A stretch of 64,000 nucleotides of DNA, from assembly GCA_021495925.1 (NCBI GenBank), contig JAKEKT010000001.1, positions 744,001-808,000 of the forward strand, given 5' to 3'. Source of the DNA: Diplodia intermedia (Eukaryota; Ascomycota; Dothideomycetes; Botryosphaeriales; Botryosphaeriaceae). Both the position numbers and the translations under genes were made by a program. Under the pieces are notes generated by a model. The model ran no database searches and had not been told where the DNA came from. It worked only from the letters and a program-made list of their open reading frames with translations. Below, in pieces: positions 22,566 through 34,994 of this stretch. The first letter of the stretch is position 1; every line of letters starts with the position of its first letter.

Positions 22566-23858
22566 ATGGAAGCCACCTCGCCCCGCTCGCCCTCGCAGGC
22601 TTCACCTTATGGCCACGGCTACGACCAGGATTCCTACGCGCAATCCTCGACATACCCATCGCCTGCAAGGACAGAAGGTGATTCCTCCAGCTACATGGCA
22701 GACTCCATGGTTCTTTACAACCACTACCCCTCAATGGCTCTGTCCAACCACTCCGTCCACCCTGCGCAGACCTTGTATCCACTTTCACCGCCGCATCCAA
22801 CCGAGGCACCCTGGACCCCTTCGCTGGCAACTACCGCATCTCCGAGTATGACGGATGGCCAGCGCTCGCGTGTATGGGCAGAGACCTATGAGACAGTTCC
22901 TGTGTGGGATCAACCGTTCACATACGCCCCATCTGGTTCCCTGGTCGGGGCCCGCCATTCTCCGGCGCTCTCCGACGGCGCGCTCCTCTCTCAGCGCTCG
23001 TCCATTGCCTCATACGTCCATTCTCCGTACTCTCAGGACGAGTCCGACTGCAGCTGGGTCAAGGCGGAGCCACAGAACGAGTTGGTTAGCGACGAGGACC
23101 CAATGCTGAGCAACCAGCCCTTGACGGTTTCTCCACAGCGACTCGGCAATGCCAGGTACGCAACAACTCAAAGGTACAGTCACTCCGCCAGACGCATGCA
23201 TCCATTCATCTTCATTGCTTGTCATGAGCATGAGAGCTAACACGTTCAACAGTGAAGACGGCACTGTCAATACCAGCACTGTGCGTACGCGATCACGGAG
23301 CGCAACCACGAAAGAGAACGCCAACCATAAGTGCAATTTGTGTGGCAAGCTATTCCAACGTAGCTACAACCACAATGCACACATGGATACCCACAACCCA
23401 GATCGACCGAAACCGAACCTCTGCCAAGTCCGAGGTTGCGGGAGGAGGTTCGTGCGGAGGACGGATCTGACCAGGCATCACCATAGTGTAAGCATCACGG
23501 CCGCGTAACCCGTGCTCCGGTGAGCGCCGCTGATCCCAATGTGCACAGGTGCACCTCAAAGTCAGGAACCAAAAATGCACAGCATGCGAAGCTCACTTCG
23601 CACGGAAGGACACCCTCAGGAGGTAAGGCAGTCCGCAAGCACACGATCGCACGACTCCAGAGGACTGACAAATTCCACGACAGACACACTGAAGACGGGT
23701 GCCCCAAGCGCTTCGACGTCAGGGCCAGACAGGCGCAGAGAGCGATCTCGACCCGCAGGCAGAGGACACTGGCGAGGCCTCTGCATCACCGAGCAGCGCC
23801 TAGACACATGTCGTCGCCAGATCACTTCGGCCCATACTTCCTGCCAAGCCCGCAGTAG
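22566..23858 (+). CDS. C2H2 zinc-finger transcription factor
   Basis: A protein of 357 residues; exons 22566-23155, 23253-23487, 23549-23622 and 23684-23858, all phase-consistent. The first 195 residues are Ser/Pro/Tyr-rich and disordered, as in fungal activation domains. Three zinc fingers follow from about residue 225. The first is CNLC...HNAHMDTH; the second is CQVRGC...LTRHHHSVH with the Cys pair four residues apart. The third, CTAC...LRRHTEDGC, ends in His-Cys. Introns 2 and 3 cut just after the second finger's His pair and inside the third finger, so the fingers exist only in the spliced product. The NHNAHMDTHNPDRP linker and the ARKDTLRRH..DGCPKR ending resemble Rpn4-like fungal regulators of proteasome genes, but that is a memory-based resemblance and not a firm call. 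A downstream target cannot be named. Confidence 0.86.
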
Positions 23859-26800
23859 ATCGAGTTCCTGCGGGCCAGCGCGACACGAGCACAACACACG
23901 CGCAACAGCCTTTGCGATCGAAGTGTAGATAGGGACGTTAGTTCATCAGGGCGGCATCGTGTGTCATAGCGACCAGCGTTTTGCATATGGGATGGTTGGG
24001 CGGCACATTTTGCGAATATCTTCATCTTTTCTTTCCGCTCGGAGGCATTGTCAGCACTTGGCGGGGGATGTGATATCATCAGGCGTATGGCAGGGTTCGG
24101 TGGCTTCGCGTGTTTCTTTTGTACATTCTCTCATGCATACAGCACTCGTTTTACCGACGAGCGCCGTCGATTGGGCGGCTTGCGGCGTTTTTGCCAACGA
24201 CTACTACCCAATTTTCTTTCCTGATGCAACCGTCGAGCTCATGCACCAGGTGTCGCGACAAGCGCTACTGTGGCTGACGCCCCATTGGGCTTAGGCGAGA
24301 TGGGTATAGCTGGGTGTGCGCAAGTGGGATGGGGGAGGGTTCGTGCGCGTGGGACAGCGGATATAGCACTCGGTTCTCTCTGTACATAAGCGCGACCAAT
24401 TGCACCGTTGGCAGTATTGGCAGGCCTGTTTGGGATCGCATCGCATTTTCTCTGTGAAGTGGACTTCTAGGCAACCTTAGGCCCCATTTTGCTGCTCTCC
24501 AGGCAGCACTGCGACAGGGCAAGCCGTTTCGCTTTCGCAAGGAAGTGATGTGATGGCCGTACCGAAGGATTCGGATCCCTGTCCGGAGACAATGGCAGGG
24601 AAAATGGATGGGTCCCGGGTGTGCGGTAAGCCAGCGGCCTGGGTGCGTGGAAGCGCGGGAAATGGAGAGGGAGGGGCTCGCAGGCCTCACGACGCCAGGT
24701 TGGGGGCCAAAACGCAGCGGGCAGCGAGTGCGTTGCAAGGGCTGGATGGGGCCTGATGCTTCAGCCTAGCCTTGCGAGGCGGATAATCCACAAATCAGGT
24801 GGACGAGCGCCGGCGCACGGGGCATTTGGCGTCTATCATCAGGTGGCTGCGGTGTGCAGGCGCGCTTCTGCAGCGTTGGTGCCCGCCGGCCCCTGCGCCG
24901 GGCGGCGCTGTGATTTGCAGGAGCAACTCGCGGCCGCGATTCAGGGAATTGGTCAGGCTTCTGTCTCAGGCCACAACCTCGCTTTCTGTCTCTCTCTCGT
25001 GCTACCAGCGTGCCGGAGAACGGGTCGAGCGCGCCTTATCGACGGCTCTGATGGCAAGTGGAGCCAACGGCCGCCCGTGCTCCGCTAATTGCGTCTCCAT
25101 GCGTGTCTGGCCCGGCCGACAAACTCTCCATCGACCGCGCCGCCTGTTGGCTGCCTGCTCGCCTGCACACGCTCTGTCATTCGCGGTTGCGCTGGGCTGG
25201 ATGCCCCCCGCCGCAGATAGATTCCGCAAGCAGCGCCCTTGACAGATGATCTGGGTATGCCCCTGCCGCAGGCGTCAGAACTTTAAGCCGAGCTGACTGA
25301 GTCCCCAGGGTCTGAACGCTGCCGCGCATATCGGCACGCATCGTCGCTTCGCCCGCCCGCACCGCTAGCTACCCGCGCATGAGGTGATCTCGCTGGCCTC
25401 TTCGAGCATGCCATCCTGATCGACCCGGTTGGTTGACGTCCAGTGCGCGTTCGGTCCAGCAGCCGACGAGCAGCGCCGGCCGTATCGCGCTTTTCTGCCA
25501 CAGCTCCGCGACGAGGGGACATGGTTCTCTGGACCTCATTCTCCCTCCGCTTCTCGGGCACCGGGGCCACCTGCTGCGCCCGTCGCACGTCTGCCTCGAT
25601 TGCGCGCGCGCATGATGTGCGGCTTCCGTTTTCCCCGTCCCGCACGCTCGTTTGCTTGCTCCACGCGGTGATTTCGCATGGGCCGCCGAGCGCTGGACCC
25701 TGCCGCCGCCACCGATACTCGTCCGCCATCGAGCCTGGCCAACACATGACCGCAAGCTGCTGCGAGCGCGGCTCTCTCCCTCCTGTGCATATGCGACTCT
25801 CCTCTTTGGTGGGGTGGCTCGCGCCCATCTTCGCGTCTGCGGTCCGCTGAGCCCTCGAGAGCACGAGCCCGGGGCGGCCTCTCTGCCAGGCCCGCACCTT
25901 GCCCCGCCGCCCAACCACCACCCACACCACCGCCCGCCTGCGGCACCCTGGCTACCTGGACGGCGGCAAGCGGCAAGCAAGCCCCTCGACTGCGATCGCC
26001 TGGACGATGGCATTTTCGATTGCCTGACGAATCAGCACGCCACCCTGTGCGCCACCAACACGCGGCAGCGCTGTGACTGGCGCCACTTGAACCTCGCGAT
26101 GCTGCAAAACTCCAGAGCTTGATCACCACACAGCCAATTGACGAAGGGCCTTCCGGCCTGCCTCGCTGGCGAGAAGCACACCCTGCCCATGCCGAGTACA
26201 GACACGTCGCAGGCCCTGCTAGCACCTACATACGCACTGCTTTACAACTTGATGCTAGTGTGGATGGCCGGAAGCGCGCAGGCGAATTCGTCTGGAGCGG
26301 CAGTCCTGCGACTTCGCTTCGGCCTGGCACCATCTCCTCGTAGCAGCTCTTGACCCGCAATAGGAACTCGATCCGATGACCCTCTCTTTCCAAGACAACG
26401 TAGCTTCGAGCCATGCCGTAGCGTTGTAGCCGCCCGCCACCTCAAGCAAGCTGCTCGCCTCCTCGCATTGTCCGGGTCTCGCTATCCCCTCTCCACCATA
26501 TCGAGCTGGCAGATCTGACGGGCTCAGTGTGACATCGATGACGCCAGTGTCAGCATCGTTAGGACGTTGAACATGCCGTTCTACCTAGGATTTCACAGGA
26601 GCCGTCAGCCCATTGGCATCTCCGGGTCGTAGCGTCATCGGGACACCAGGACTCCCGGAGCTTATCAGCGACACCAAGCCACACGGAATCTTACCCGCCC
26701 GCTGGCTTCTTCTGCCCGCTCGCCTGCGCAACGTCCCGCTGCCGAGGGACAGCCCGTCACTTTCACCAATCACGACAAATACTACAGCTCCAAAGCGGAT

Positions 26801-29800
26801 GGCTGATCCTGGCTGGTCACCCAGGCCAGTCTTCCCCACAGACACCGCCGGCAATGCACTCGTCTACGTGCGTATTCCCGCCAAAGCGCCGTCAGGTGAA
26901 TTTAATCGACGATCACATGCGCACTCTCCAACGAATAACGCAGACATGGTATCGTCTGGCCTTCCGCCATCTAGTTTTATCGCAAGCCGCAGGTACTGTG
27001 AGAATGGCATTGACCGTTTTCATGCAGTATTGCAACAGCAGGCGCCGTTGCCAAGACAGAAACCGCGTCATGTTCGGACATAGGTATGATTGCCTTCTCC
27101 GCCCTGACCCCGTGCTCCGTTTGATCGCCATCCCCAATAGCTAGACGCCCGTCACAGGTAATTACACCGCGTGCCCAAGGCCCAGGCTCTGGTGACTGAT
27201 GGGCGGGAGCACAAGCTCTGCTGGGTCCATCTGTGCTCTCCTTCCTTGTTCGTCTAGGCCTCTTGACACCTGCACCTCCGCCACCATACTTTGTAGCAAC
27301 GTGTCTACTACTTGCGTTTTTACAGCACTTCGGCCCTTTCCAAAGCCTTTATGTCGCCTGACTTGTAAAGATACACATTCTGGCCTCCTTCCCCTTCGAG
27401 CCGGATGGCTGACGCAGAGTCGCAGAAGGATTCGTTCGAGAAAACAACAGGCCCCACCATGCCGCAACACAGTACCATCCGAAGGACTAAATGGCCACTC
27501 GGGTACAGCTTTCCCTGGTATTGGGACGTGATGATGTGACAGCGACAGTGTGACAAATACCGACCGCCAGGGTGAGCTCCTGCTCCAAGGTTACACAAAG
27601 TGAGTGCCACAGATGCCATTCCATGTAAACTCAGACATGCTCCACTACCAACACCTCTGAGCCCCCGAATCGCGAGGATCCGCACCCTCAAACCATTTAT
27701 CCCATATGGATGATCACAGCCAGCACTTAGCCGGTGTTGCTGTGTGGACGGTGGCCTTCATCATCTGCTCTGCGCCACCAACATTCGCTTGGTTTGCCGC
27801 AGCAAATGCGGCGCTGTAGAAATTACCCGCGCAGATCTCCGCAGCACGTTCTACACCACTCCACACGTTCATCGGATGCAGTCACTTGTGTATCAGTCTC
27901 GAGATACATGTTATTGCCTGTATTGCAACGGCATTCTCCTTCTCAAGCAATGCAACAAGAGAAGGACAGCGGCATTCTCCTGCGGAGAGAGGCAAGAAGC
28001 GGCCAGCCAACGCAGGGAGCGCGACGTGCTGAGGATTCCACAGCATCCGTAGGAAGTAAGCCGAGCATGTCAGGCCATGTTCTCTCCTCCGCCACTCTTT
28101 TCCGGACTACATGGGATTTTGTGCGCCACACAATTCGCCCGACTGGCCCGATAGCCTCCTCTTTGGCGGGCGAAGCTTCATCCGTACTTTGCATCTCACT
28201 GACGACACCCTCCCGCCCTCTCTCTACACTAGCTGTTCTCCCGCGTCGGGTGCTGCTATGCTGACGCACGGCCGGATACCGCCGTGCCAACATGTCCGGG
28301 GCTCGCTGCCGGACGCCAGGCGTGGAAGCAAGAACATGTGGTCTGCGCGGCTTTGGGACGGCAGCAGCATGGGGGATTGGCTGTGCGATCGTGCTCCTCT
28401 TTCTCTTGCAGGGAGGGAGGGAGAGGGGGTTACGCGATGGATACAAGATCATGCGAGAAGCGGGGGCCTTACATCAAGTGAGCGACCGACGAGCATTTTA
28501 TGTACACGCAACCAAGGATACATGCTAAGGGCACATCCGGAGGCCAGAGGTGTTGCAGCTTGCGGCTGCTGGGACTGCTGACAATTAGCGATCGTGTTCT
28601 ATCATGTCTGCACGCTGGCAACGTCTGATCGCTGCTTCTTTTGGGGGTTTGGCGTGCACGACTCGCTGATCAGCTTAGTCTTGAGGCCTCGACTTCCCCT
28701 TCTCTCGCGCTCTCTCCCTTCGCGTGCCAGTGGCAAAGAAAGGACGATGGGCGGAAACATTTGGTGAACAAGGATCGTACAGTCATCGTTCTGCTATTGC
28801 TGCTTGCCGCACAGCACGTCTTCACTCTCATCTCCTTCTCTTTCCGCCTCTTTTCCTCGTCCACCCTTGCAGTGCAAAGAAGACGCACGAGCAAGGAGAT
28901 CGGAGGTTACAGATCTGACCAGCAGCCGTTCTCTCTTTGCTTTTTGTTGCTCGTTCGACACGGACGGCCAAAGGGCGCGTGCGTGTGCAGTGCAGAGCGA
29001 GAGGACAAGAATGAAGAGAGAGTGACGGGACGGGAAGAGGTGGTGGTGGTGGTATGTGCGTATGTGCGTGCGTGCGCGGTCTGTGCCCGTGTTACACGAC
29101 AGCGATCCTGCAAAGACCCGCCCGGGACAAAACATCGGGGGTTTTCCCAAGGATTCTCAAGAAAGATCGGCTCTGGGCCCCGCCCCTCTTTCTCTCCGTG
29201 ACGAAGTGTGGATGGCCAAGAGTGAGCGATGGCTAGGCTGGTTTGTTGGCCGCCACAAGAGTCATCGCACCGTCGCTCTCTTACTCTGAAGGACTGGCAG
29301 AGAGGAAAAAGAAACTACAGATCCATGGCAAGGGGGCCCACACAGTTTTCACGAAAGAGGGCACATAGCACCACCCCAGCCCAAGCCAGCCATCACCTGG
29401 ACCACCCTGTGGCTAGAGTCCGCCTTTCTCTCTCTGCTGCCCTCCCGCGGCTCCTCGGCCCACTGACGAGTTGAGATGGAGGGTGCATTTGCGTGTCTGT
29501 GTGTGTGGGAACCGACAGCCGCTATGCCCGGCCCCATCACCGGCAGGCGGCGGAGCGTATCACGAGTAAGTTGGCTCGAAGGGTTTCGCCGTGGGTTGTT
29601 CTTGGGGAGAGGTCCGTTCGGACCGTCTTCTCTTCTGAAGGAAGTGCACTCCGAATGCGCGCCCAACTGAGGAGGGATGAGGAGTGCGATGCGCGCGCGC
29701 GTGATGAGCGGGATCGGTACTCTTGGCTTCGGGACCGGCTTGGTTTCTCTTGTATTGTTGCATGTGCTCGCGCCTTACGGACGAAGTGGCCTCGCTCCAG

Positions 29801-31993
29801 ACGATTGACTGCCCTGGCACCGTGCATGATGGAATGGCCGTCTCCGGCGGGTTGTTAGCAGCCCCGGCGCACCAGTCCTCCTGATGATCCACAGTCTACA
29901 TTGCAGCCTCGAATCCTTCCCGCCATCGGCTCGGAGGGCTGCTCCGCAGCGGAAGCCTCCCGTCCCTTCCTAGCCCCCGTCCCAGCCTCGACCTTCCAAG
30001 TTTTCGCCCTCGATCGTCATCAGGAACTCGTCATCTCCGGCTTGTTCGGCAAAGCGGCCTTGCTAATCCTTTTCCCGTACGGACAAGGGGAGGAGAATCA
30101 AGGGCGCAATAGCCGTGTCCCCGCCGGCCCATGGCGCAAACGAAAAAAGCGAGCACGGTCCGTCCCCGGAAAAGCCGCAAGTGCCACCTTCTCACTGCCA
30201 CCTGCCACTGCCACGCCGTTTACAGAGCAAAGACGGTTGCTCCTCCTCCGCTTGCCGGCAGCTTTAAGGCCGGCAGTAGTACGTACGTAGTAATGATAGA
30301 TGGGGTTGCGTGTGCCGCCGCGCGGACGCAAGCGCTCTCTCTGGAGGCCGCCCCAAGAGTGCGATTTGAGCCATCTTGGCAACGGCAGAAAGCGCGAGAT
30401 TGTCACGATTGGAACGGCGTGATCCGCACAGACTATACACTTTTGCTTTTTTCTCCATCTTCTCATGACTTTTGATGGGACCGCGGGGTGCTTATTGGCC
30501 GCTCGCCTTTGCAAGTCCTTTAGGCCTCTACTCCTTCCCGTAACAGCGACACAATGGGCACAGGTGGATTAACCGACCGGCTTCGCGGTCGGCCTGTAGT
30601 GGCCCGACAGCTGACCAATCGCAGGGGCCGAGAAGCTGAGCAGCGTCACTACAGCGAAAGCGAGCCAGAGGCGTTTGGGCCATATTTCTCAGGGGCTCGA
30701 GGGGCATCGAACAAGAGCAGTCAGTATCGCGGAGAAGCTAGCACCGTTGCAGCCACGGCCGTCGCCCCAACATGGCGACGAATGCAGCAACTAATGCAAC
30801 AAAAGCACGCGCTTTCATGTGCCACGCCGAGCTGGACGCGAAGAGCTAGGTCTGCGGGTGGGGCGAACGCGAGCCCTCTGCTCCTGTTGCTTCGGCTGCT
30901 AACAGCAATCGGGAAAGAGGGCTTCGGATTCCCCGGTAACCGGTACAAATTGCGTCCGCTTCTCCTCGCATGCTCCTCTAGCATGCAGAAACAAAGGCCC
31001 TGCCATCAATGAAGAAAAGCACGGGGCACACGCCGCGGCTTCGTGTTCCAGCCTGGTAGGAAAGGCGGTCAGTCGTGCATGCGCGCTTGCATATGCTTTG
31101 ACTGCCCGGTGCGCAGGGACTTTTCTGCGGTGATGCTGGGCCGAGAAGCTGTCATGATCGAAGCGCCAAAGTTTCGGTTCGGGGCTAGTTCAGGTACCGC
31201 TCCGGAGGGCACTGGGAATCCGGGGAGCCCAGTCCATGGACAGAGCGTATGCTCATTTAACAAGCAATGTAGGAACATGACACGCATATGGATTTTTGTA
31301 CACTTTCATAGAAGGACCCACGCATGGAACCATGCCTCCCTATTCTGGCTGCCTAGCATCTTTCAAAATCGCTCAAGACCACTCCATTTCTACTTCAGGA
31401 AATATGCGCAGGTGAGGAGAGTCGGTAACAATCTCCGCTACACACCCTTTCCCCGACACATTGTCCGGTCGATTTGTGGGACCTGCGTCGTTCAACAAGG
31501 GCGGGGTTGGGAATAAGGTTGGGGCGGAGGAGGGCTTCCGGCCGGAAGCTGTGGATATACGGAGCAAGCGTCCGCCTTGGTCTGGACCTGTTTTGCGTCC
31601 ACGACGTCGTCGGCGGCATGGTCTGACATGACGTACTCGGTTCGCGGCAGGTCAGCGTTGGAAAAGCGCAGCTGAATGGAAGCAATGCGGTTCCGCGTCG
31701 GCAGGGACTTTGATATTGATGGCGCTCGGCAAGATCCACCACTGTTATTTCCGGATCGACCTGTGCGCTGAACAATAGGAATCGCGAAGGACATCGCCGC
31801 AGGGTGAGACAGATTTGTGGAGTCTCGAGGCCAGTCAGGGATGTTTCCAAGATTGCCGAACAGACGAAAGACCCTGATGGCTGCTTCCCTTCGCCTGCGA
31901 AGGATCTGGAGGCGGCAAACACCCCGGTGTGGCGTGCGGTGCCGTTGGAGATGTCGTACGACCGAGCAATCAACGTCCGATGGGTAGGAGTCA
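23859..31993. other. 8.1-kb region without recognisable genes between two converging genes
   Basis: Both flanking genes end into this interval, so it need not contain their promoters. It is GC-rich with no RIP-like decay and no transposon motifs. Open frames of 150-230 codons occur (notably on the minus strand at 25283-26225 and on the plus strand at 28641-29201), but they overlap one another in several frames, are rich in Arg/Ala/Pro, and lack family motifs or credible splice structure. GT-rich and GGT repeats occur near 29039-29080. No tRNA box pair was found. Confidence 0.5.
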
Positions 31994-32613
31994 TCATGCA
32001 TCGCTCTCGCCGTCGTCCTCGTCGTCCACGATACCCTTCATCGGCGTGTCCCCGTGGAGCTTGCTAGAATCGAACATGCCACCTACTCGCTTGTCTAGGA
32101 GAACATCGGCCGACGCGTCGCCTGCAGCGCGCCGAGCGTGCAAGATTGCCTGCTTTGCGCGCCTGATAGCCTCTTCCTCGGCTTTGCGGATGGTGCCAGA
32201 CACGCGAACGACTTGGACTACGCAATCTTGATTGATGGGATGTGGGAGTCGCGTGATGAAGGATAGCGCGGCCCAGACGAGGCGGTAATGGTCGCGGGAG
32301 ACGCGTATGATAGCTGTGGACGTCGCGGGCGAGAAATATTTGACTGGGACAGCAGAGTTAGGCACATCGCTGCGCAGAGGGCATTTGGCATACCCTGCAA
32401 AGTGCCACCCGTCATGCCAGCGCCATAGTCCCCAAACAGCTCTGCTATGCCATCGCGGATGGATTTTATGAGTAGACCGGCAGTCAGCTTGTCAGGACTT
32501 GGCTGGTGGAATTGGACGACATCGGGCAGAGGTTGCGCGGGCTTGGACGGCGAGGTTGCTGGCGATGGGTACAGTAGCTCCACCAGCAGGTAGCGATGCT
32601 TCAAGCGCACCAT
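31994..32613 (-). CDS. POP5: RNase P/MRP protein subunit POP5
   Basis: A protein core subunit of nuclear RNase P (tRNA 5' maturation) and RNase MRP (rRNA processing). Two exons, 32613-32394 and 32343-31994, flank an intron of 50 bp (GTATGC...CCAG), giving 189 residues. The start MVRLKHRYLLVELLYP is the typical POP5 opening. The middle has IRDGIAELFGDYG, and after the junction come VKYFSPATSTAIIRVSRDHYRLVWAALSFI-like strands and helices and VVRVSGTIRKAEEEAIRRAK. Fungal length is usual, with an acidic C-terminus (DDEDDGESD). A 14-bp tandem repeat sits right at the start codon's upstream side, shared with the divergent PI31 gene. Confidence 0.87.
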
Positions 32614-32622
32614 GGCGGCGTG

Positions 32623-32670
32623 CGCGGTTCGGCGTGTGCGGTTCGGCGTGTGCGGTTCGGCGTGTGCGGT
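32623..32670. repeat. 14-bp tandem repeat in the POP5/PI31 divergent promoter
   Basis: The unit TGCGGTTCGGCGTG occurs about three and a half times in a row, starting 10 nt upstream of the POP5 ATG (position 32613). It must lie in the POP5 5' leader or core promoter. The rest of the 287-bp divergent interval 32614-32900 has no TATA box that I can see. Confidence 0.85.
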
Positions 32671-32900
32671 GGTGAGGTTTCACGGTGCGCCAAGGCTGCG
32701 GGGTTTGCTGCCTAAAGTCCGGGCGCTAGGTTACATAGGCGGGGGAGCTGTTGCCTTCTGGGTCAGTGACGGCATCATCATCGTTACCTATAGCTTTTTT
32801 GCACTACAACACTCAATCCTCGCACTCGCCCGTCAAGCACTCCGTCAACTATCGCGCTCACGCCCCCGGCTGCTCGTCTCACGGACTTGTGCACTGAGCT

Positions 32901-34115
32901 ATGCTCATGGCGAACACCGCCGGAAACCCTCTCAGCGCAGGGTCGCTGGCCCTGTTCATGGCCTCCAGCTTGCCGCGCGATGCCTCACCCCAAATCAAGA
33001 ACCCCTTCGATGCTGTCGCTCTTGCTGTCCACGCTGGCATGATTGGTGTCGGTTTCAGGCTCATCGGGCTCGGCGAAGACCACAAGATTGGTAAGTGGTC
33101 CCAACCCAATAGCGTGCGCGGCACGCACTCACAGCTCCCAGAAGCAAGCTCCGACGCTCACGATCCTCACGCATTACCTGCTGCGTGGAACGCCTCCTCG
33201 TCCTACGCCTTCCGCTACGCCCACGACCAGTCTTCCATGGAATATCTGGTCAAAGTCAACAGGCTAGGCACAAAGGCCGTCGTTCTCGCCGTCGGTTTGG
33301 GCGACGACAAGACTGCTTCATTCGAAGTCGTTGCCCGCGACTACATCTCTGAATCGTCCGTCCCTGCGACACCCCTTCCAGGAGCCGAAGCAGCTGTCGA
33401 CAACGCATCCAAGATCATCCAAGACATTTTCATCTCACCGGGCCGTCTGACTGATCTAGGCGCTCTCTTCAAACTTAGTGTGCTACAGAAGGTCGCCCCA
33501 GGCCTTCGCAAGGAAGGCTACGAAGAAACTGCATCAACAGAAGGATCCGGCGCCGACAACAGTGGTGGCAGGCACAACAACCCGCCTCTGCGTGGCGACC
33601 CCAATGCTCCAAGTTATGATCCACTGCGCGAAGATCCGCAGCCTCCTCCCGCACGTCCACACCCGTTCGATGATCCACTGGCTGAGCCACCCCGTCGGCC
33701 ACTCCCGGCTGGAGACTTCCCACCCCCAGGCTTTGAGGACGAGTATGAGATAAATCGTCCAGCCCGTGGTGTTCCTGGACGCATTCCACTCGGCCACTAT
33801 GGCGAGTCGGATCTGTATCCAGCCGGCCTGGGTCCGCACGACCCTATGAACTGGGGTGGTATTGGTGGTGGTATCAGAGGAGGACCCACTGGAGGCATGC
33901 ATCCTACTTTCGATGACCCACTATTCGCAGGTCGCGGCGGACGTGGTGGGGGATTTGATCCTCAGGCTCCACCCGGCGCACGCTATGATCCAGTGAACCC
34001 CGGTGACCAACCAAGGGATCCGCTCCGTGGGGGAAGATTCCCTGGCGGCGGTGGCTTTGGGGGTGGCGGGCCGCCCAACCCATTCGGTGGCTTCAACAAC
34101 AGCGACTTCATTTAA
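32901..34115 (+). CDS. PI31-type proteasome regulator
   Basis: A homologue of PI31/PSMF1, which binds the 20S proteasome and modulates its activity or assembly. The unspliced frame is 404 residues. An intron of 51 bp (GTAAGT at 33091, CCCAG to 33141) would give 387 and removes a stretch that does not look conserved; both forms stay in frame. Residues 1-170 form the globular N-terminal domain (NPFDAVALAVHAGMIGVGFRLIGLGED, then SYAFRYAHDQSSMEYLVKVNRLG). The C-terminal half is Pro/Gly-rich with DPLREDP, HYGESDLYPAGLGPHDPM and a Gly-rich end, the usual PI31 arrangement. The last residues are SDFI, so the hydrophobic-Tyr-X end known from some 20S binders is not obvious. Start at the first of two near ATGs (32901 or 32907). 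Divergent from POP5. Confidence 0.84.
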   Translation: MLMANTAGNPLSAGSLALFMASSLPRDASPQIKNPFDAVALAVHAGMIGVGFRLIGLGEDHKIGKWSQPNSVRGTHSQLPEASSDAHDPHALPAAWNASSSYAFRYAHDQSSMEYLVKVNRLGTKAVVLAVGLGDDKTASFEVVARDYISESSVPATPLPGAEAAVDNASKIIQDIFISPGRLTDLGALFKLSVLQKVAPGLRKEGYEETASTEGSGADNSGGRHNNPPLRGDPNAPSYDPLREDPQPPPARPHPFDDPLAEPPRRPLPAGDFPPPGFEDEYEINRPARGVPGRIPLGHYGESDLYPAGLGPHDPMNWGGIGGGIRGGPTGGMHPTFDDPLFAGRGGRGGGFDPQAPPGARYDPVNPGDQPRDPLRGGRFPGGGGFGGGGPPNPFGGFNNSDFI

Positions 34116-34994
34116 ACGCATTCTCGTGGCTTGATTGGTCGGCCCGTAAAGCCAAGGGCAGCATTTTCGAATTTTGTCGTACTCGGGCAGCATGAATTGC
34201 GGGCGCTAGCGGCGAGGTTGAATACCCTTTATCACTTCACATCCAGCGCCAAACCAATGCTGCTATAATTTAATTGAGAATGGTCAGGTTTGGCAGACCA
34301 AGAGTCTGTATGCCGTTGAACTGTTGTAAACGATATTTTTGCCCGTATGGATGTGAATATAAGTTGCTTCACCAGATATCCCACGTCTACCCATTGAGCC
34401 GTGTCCAAATAATTAGACTGCTTTCGAAGCTACCTTGCTGCCCCAGGGCGTGCGTCAGCACATAGAGTTGGACCTACCCCTTCGAGGGTGCATACCCCTG
34501 CTGGCTGACAAGTCTCATCCTCTAAATGTAAGTGTCGATTTTAGATACATAGACATGCGACTGCCTCGAAGGTGAGATTTGTAGCGGTGCGACAAGGTAC
34601 ATGCAGTTCTGCTGAATACTTGGTCTTGGTAGAAAAAGGGCTGGGGACAGTCGCCAGCAACGTCATCGATCGCCGAGTCGACTGAGACGTAATACTTGTG
34701 CCTGGGCTCCCGGGTAGATAGTGCCCGGTGTCGATGTGGATACACCCTCCATGAGTTTGATAGAGCTGGGCTGCGCACGCGGTGGCGGTTGTTTTAGTTA
34801 GAGACGAAACATGGGTTCTCTTGAGCTACAACCGGATAAAGCTTGAACCCAGACGAGCTTCATTCTCATTTCATAGGCATGGAACTTAAAGCATGTCTGT
34901 TTAGCTCGCATGTGCGAAATGCATACACCTCACCTGCGAATCTCAATTGCTACACTAGGACTCCGAGAGGGAGGTGATGCACGTTAGATGCCCA
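34116..34994. other. Convergent 3' intergenic region
   Basis: 879 bp between the ends of the PI31 gene and the zinc-finger gene; somewhat AT-rich. I see no gene or structured RNA. Confidence 0.6.

Noticed and set aside
25283..26225. Three overlapping minus-strand frames of more than 200 codons
   Set aside because: All three frames are open at once because of high GC content. Composition is Arg/Gly/Ala-rich and no frame has motifs or splice continuity.
28641..29201. Plus-strand open frame of 186 codons in the large gap
   Set aside because: Includes a Val-Val-Val repeat from GTG microsatellite and Cys/Arg noise; no start context, domain or supporting exon.
34830..34870. GGGTTCAAGC and TTGTAGCTCAAG strings resembling tRNA B and A boxes on the minus strand
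   Set aside because: The order is B box before A box and no acceptor stem can be formed, so this is not a tRNA gene.
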